DNA of 33,888 bases, taken from assembly GCA_025362495.1 (NCBI GenBank), contig JANYGI010000072.1:1-33888 (forward strand), read 5' to 3'. The notes under the pieces were generated by a model. It saw nothing but the letters and a program-made list of their open reading frames with translations, was not told where the DNA came from and ran no database searches. This document shows positions 31,259-33,888 of the stretch, one piece after another. The stretch comes from Byssovorax sp. GTDB taxonomy: Bacteria; Myxococcota_A; Polyangia; Polyangiales; Polyangiaceae. The translations under genes were made by a program, and so were the position numbers. Every line of letters starts with the position of its first letter. The first letter of the stretch is position 1.

Positions 31259-32422
31259 TCAGGACTCTTGCGCGGGCCGGAAGCCCTTCACCTTGGGCTT
31301 GGCGCCGATGAGCACGAGCTGTCCGCACGCGGCGGAGACGTCGTCGCCGCGCTGCTTGCGCACGAAGCACGAGTAGCCCGCGTCGATCAGCACCTGCTGG
31401 AAGGCGCCGACGCGGCCGAAGCTCGGCGGGCCGAGGGTCGAGGCGTCGATGGGGTTCATCGGGATGAGGTTGATCTTCACGGGCAAGCCGCGGAGCAGCC
31501 GCGCGACCTTCTTGGCCTCGGCGACGTCGTCGTTCTTCCCGGCGACGAGGGTGTACTCGATGGTGATCCGGCGGCGCTTCGGCAGCGGGTAGGCGTGCAG
31601 AGCCTTCATCAGCTCGGCCAGCGGGTAGCGGCGGTTGATCGGCATCAGCGCCGATCGGGTGGTGTCGTCGGCGGCGTGGAGCGAGATCGCCAGCGCGACC
31701 TGGCCCTTGAACTCCTCGCCGAGGCGGTTGATCTCGGGGACGAGGCCCGAGGTGGAGATCGTCACGCGGCGCGTGGAGAGGCCGATGCCGTCGGGGTGCG
31801 TGAGCAGGCGAATCGAGCGCGCGGTGGCCTCGTAGTTGTGGAGCGGCTCGCCCATGCCCATGTAGACGACGTTGCGGAGCGCCTCGCCCTCGTCGAGGAG
31901 CGAGCGGCCGAGCAGCACCTGCGCGGTGATCTCCTCGGCGCCGAGCTGACGCTTGAGGCCGGCGACGCCGCTCGCGCAGAAGATGCAACCCATCGCGCAG
32001 CCGACCTGCGTCGAGATGCACTGGGTCACGCGCGTGTGGGGCGAGCTCCCGTGCTGCTCGGCGTCGTCGTCGTCGTCGTCGGCCTCCTGGTTCGCGGGGG
32101 CTCCGGGGGCCGTGAGCGAGGGCAAGAGCACCGTCTCGATCAGGGCGCCGTCGCGCAGACGGACCGCGATTTTACGGGTGCCGTCGCTCGAACGATGGAC
32201 CTGCTCGGGCACGCAGAGGCCGGGCGAGAGGCCCTCTTCGGCGAGCGCGGCGCGGAGCTTCGGCGAGAGGTTGCTCATCGCCGCGGCGTCGACCACGCCT
32301 CGCTTCTGGATCCAGTCGAAGACCTGCTTCGCGGCGAAGGCGCGCTCTCCGCGGGCGGCGAGGGAGGTGCGCCATTCTTCGGGCAGTCGGGCGATCGGAT
32401 GCGTGGGGGCGGCGGGATTCAC
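31259..32422 (-). CDS. rlmN: dual-specificity 23S rRNA A2503 / tRNA A37 methyltransferase
   Basis: A 387-residue radical-SAM enzyme that makes 2-methyladenosine at A2503 of 23S rRNA and A37 of some tRNAs. The cluster motif is C142-A-M-G-C146-I-F-C149. Other RlmN marks include the N-terminal A-A-K-Q-V-F-D-W-I, T-Q-V-G-C, Y-M-G-M-G-E-P-L-H-N, T-I-S-T-S-G, and the methyl-carrying Cys near the C-terminus in V-S-A-A-C-G-Q-L. Start is a GTG at 32422 with GAGGAG about 12 bases upstream. It carries an extra acidic insertion with six Asp in a row (GTC repeat on the plus strand at 32063-32080) between the N-terminal and SAM domains. Divergent from bcp. Confidence 0.95.
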   Translation of the reverse strand: MNPAAPTHPIARLPEEWRTSLAARGERAFAAKQVFDWIQKRGVVDAAAMSNLSPKLRAALAEEGLSPGLCVPEQVHRSSDGTRKIAVRLRDGALIETVLLPSLTAPGAPANQEADDDDDDAEQHGSSPHTRVTQCISTQVGCAMGCIFCASGVAGLKRQLGAEEITAQVLLGRSLLDEGEALRNVVYMGMGEPLHNYEATARSIRLLTHPDGIGLSTRRVTISTSGLVPEINRLGEEFKGQVALAISLHAADDTTRSALMPINRRYPLAELMKALHAYPLPKRRRITIEYTLVAGKNDDVAEAKKVARLLRGLPVKINLIPMNPIDASTLGPPSFGRVGAFQQVLIDAGYSCFVRKQRGDDVSAACGQLVLIGAKPKVKGFRPAQES

Positions 32423-32533
32423 CGCGTGCAGGTACTCCTCGCGCCTCGTTGCCGCAAGGATCCCCGCGGGCCGAGGCTTTCACGCGGACCCGGCGCGGCG
32501 TATCTTCGCGCGTCACCACGGAGGAAATCAGCG

Positions 32534-33019
32534 ATGACGGAGCCGCACGCGGAGATCGAGATCGGCAAGAAAGCGCCGGTGTTTTCCCTCAAAAATCAGA
32601 CGGGCGCGACGGTGAAGCTCGCCGATCTGAAGGGGCGCTGGGTCGTCCTGTATTTTTACCCGCGGGACGACACCCCCGGATGCACCACCGAGGCGTGCGA
32701 CTTCACGGCTGGCCTCGCGGCGTTCGAGGGGCTCGAGGCCACGGTGCTCGGGTGCAGCCCGGACTCGGTGGAGAGCCACGCGAAGTTCATCAAGAAGCGC
32801 GCGCTCACCATCGGGCTGCTCTCGGATCCCGAGCACACGACGCTCGAGAAGTACGGCGCGTGGGGCGAGAAGAACCTCTACGGAAAGAAGAGCATGGGCG
32901 TGCTCCGCTCCACGGTGCTGATCGATCCCACAGGGAAAATCGCCTTCCACTGGGCCAAGGTCAAGGCCGCCGGGCACGCCGACGCCGTGCGCGAAAAGCT
33001 CGCCGAGCTCCGCAAGTAG
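32534..33019 (+). CDS. bcp: thiol peroxidase of the Bcp/PrxQ family
   Basis: A 161-residue peroxiredoxin that reduces hydrogen peroxide and organic peroxides in the cytoplasm with thioredoxin as donor. The peroxidatic Cys50 is in P-G-C-T-T-E-A-C, and Cys55 five residues later is the resolving Cys of the common PrxQ type. F-Y-P-R-D-D-T and the K-K-S-M-G-V-L-R-S-T-V-L-I-D motif are family features. A very good GGAGGA ribosome site lies at 32519-32524, nine bases before the ATG, so high expression is likely. mazG follows after 27 bases in the same direction and probably shares the transcript. Confidence 0.96.
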   Translation: MTEPHAEIEIGKKAPVFSLKNQTGATVKLADLKGRWVVLYFYPRDDTPGCTTEACDFTAGLAAFEGLEATVLGCSPDSVESHAKFIKKRALTIGLLSDPEHTTLEKYGAWGEKNLYGKKSMGVLRSTVLIDPTGKIAFHWAKVKAAGHADAVREKLAELRK

Positions 33020-33046
33020 CGGGGCGCTCGTGCTAATGAGCGCTCG

Positions 33047-33888
33047 ATGAGCCGCCCGTTCGAAGCCGTCGTCGCTCCCCCGCTCGCCGATCAGATCGGG
33101 GCCACGTTTCCCCGCCTCGTCGAGCTGATGCAGCGCCTCCTCGCGCCCGACGGATGCCCCTGGGATCGCGAGCAGACGTTCGCCTCGCTCCGCCGCTACA
33201 CCATCGAAGAAGCGTGCGAGGTCGTCGACGCGATCGACAGCGGCGACCGCGGCGAGATGCGCGCCGAGCTCGGCGATCTGCTGCTCCAGATCGTCTTCCA
33301 GGCCGAGCTCGGGCGCCGCGAAGGCAGCTTCGGTCCCGACGACGTGGTCGCGGCGATCTGCGACAAGCTGGTGCGTCGGCACCCGCACGTGTTCGCCGAC
33401 GGGACGGCCGGCGACGCGAAGGAAGTGCTGCAAAACTGGGAGCGGATCAAGGCCACCGAGCGCGCCGGCAAGCCCGAGAAGAACCGCGGCGTCCTCGGCG
33501 GCGTGCCGCGCAGCTTGCCCGCGCTGACGCGGGCGCAGCGCGTCGGCGAGAAGGTCGCGCGCGTGGGCTTCGACTGGCCCGACGCGCGCGGCTCGCGCAC
33601 CAAGGTGGCCGAGGAGCTGGGCGAGCTCGACGCGGCGATCGCCTCCGGCGACAAGGATCAAATCGAGGCAGAGCTGGGTGACACCATCTTCGCGCTGGTG
33701 AACCTCGCGCGGCACGTCGACGTCGACGCCGAGGGCGCGCTCCGCCGCACGATCGACAGGTTCACGAAGCGCTTCGATCATGTCGAGTCGCGCGTGACGG
33801 AGACGCATGGTGGCTGGCCGGCGTCGGCCGTCGACGACAAGCTCACGCTCGAAGAGCTCGACGGCTACTGGGACGAAGCCAAGCGCGC
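33047..33888 (+). CDS. mazG: nucleoside triphosphate pyrophosphohydrolase MazG (3' end beyond window)
   Basis: 280 codons are open to the right edge; only the last few residues can be missing, since E. coli MazG is 263 residues. It hydrolyses NTPs and dNTPs to monophosphate and pyrophosphate, clearing damaged or excess nucleotides. Two MazG domains are visible: P-W-D-R-E-Q-T-F-A-S-L with E-E-A-C-E and E-L-G-D-L-L-L-Q, then V-A-E-E-L-G-E-L-D and E-L-G-D-T-I-F-A. These EExxE and ExxD sets bind magnesium. The ATG at 33047 is the first usable one; an ATG at 33036 meets a stop after four codons. No strong ribosome site is seen, suggesting coupling to bcp. Confidence 0.93.
   Translation, partial: MSRPFEAVVAPPLADQIGATFPRLVELMQRLLAPDGCPWDREQTFASLRRYTIEEACEVVDAIDSGDRGEMRAELGDLLLQIVFQAELGRREGSFGPDDVVAAICDKLVRRHPHVFADGTAGDAKEVLQNWERIKATERAGKPEKNRGVLGGVPRSLPALTRAQRVGEKVARVGFDWPDARGSRTKVAEELGELDAAIASGDKDQIEAELGDTIFALVNLARHVDVDAEGALRRTIDRFTKRFDHVESRVTETHGGWPASAVDDKLTLEELDGYWDEAKR

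Overview
The window looks like chromosomal DNA of a large-genome myxobacterium, most likely a member of the Polyangia (Sorangium/Polyangium relatives). GC content is very high, with strong third-position GC and therefore many long shadow frames. There is a eukaryote-like Ser/Thr kinase beside an FHA-sigma54 activator, seven predicted lipoproteins, several with Gly/Ser/Thr-rich tethers, many beta-propeller and beta-helix surface proteins, and one MYXO-CTERM-type C-terminus. No rRNA, tRNA, CRISPR array or insertion sequence was seen.

Layout. 1-2.5 kb: two exported beta-propeller proteins on the minus strand (a PLL-lectin-like protein cut by the window edge, and a seven-repeat FG-GAP lipoprotein) separated by a strong hairpin. 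2.87-7.56 kb: a tightly coupled four-gene operon encoding an FHA/AAA+/Fis sigma54 activator, a membrane Ser/Thr kinase, a TPR membrane protein and a SUMF1-fold lipoprotein. The first three genes overlap end to start and the last follows after one base. 7.8-12.5 kb: more surface proteins (a Cys-rich plus seven-repeat FG-GAP lipoprotein, a six-to-seven-bladed-type propeller lipoprotein, a Gly/Phe/Cys decapeptide-repeat lipoprotein), a small HTH protein and a decayed VCBS fragment. 12.5-13.8 kb: an intracellular PHB depolymerase. 14.15-17.88 kb: an orphan type VI secretion island: a VgrG with a C-terminal toxin-44-like domain, an overlapping acidic gene (candidate immunity) and a basic SH3-like protein. 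18.1-21.7 kb: a TPR membrane protein coupled by a GTGA overlap to a polytopic GT-C-like membrane protein. 21.7-23.0 kb: a rhomboid protease and a small zinc-ribbon membrane protein. 23.3-31.0 kb: a metzincin-type lipoprotein protease, two parallel beta-helix exported proteins (one frameshifted before its MYXO-CTERM tail), a biotin carboxylase and an FAD oxidoreductase preceded by a long hairpin. 31.0-31.26 kb: a pair of REP-like palindromes in inverted orientation. 31.3-33.9 kb: housekeeping genes rlmN, bcp and mazG (mazG runs off the window).

The two parts most likely to hold undescribed biology are the vgrG-toxin/acidic/basic trio and the decapeptide-repeat lipoprotein. The kinase-FHA-SUMF1 operon is a plausible self-contained envelope-to-transcription signalling unit. 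All functional calls come from reading motifs by eye; no database search was possible.
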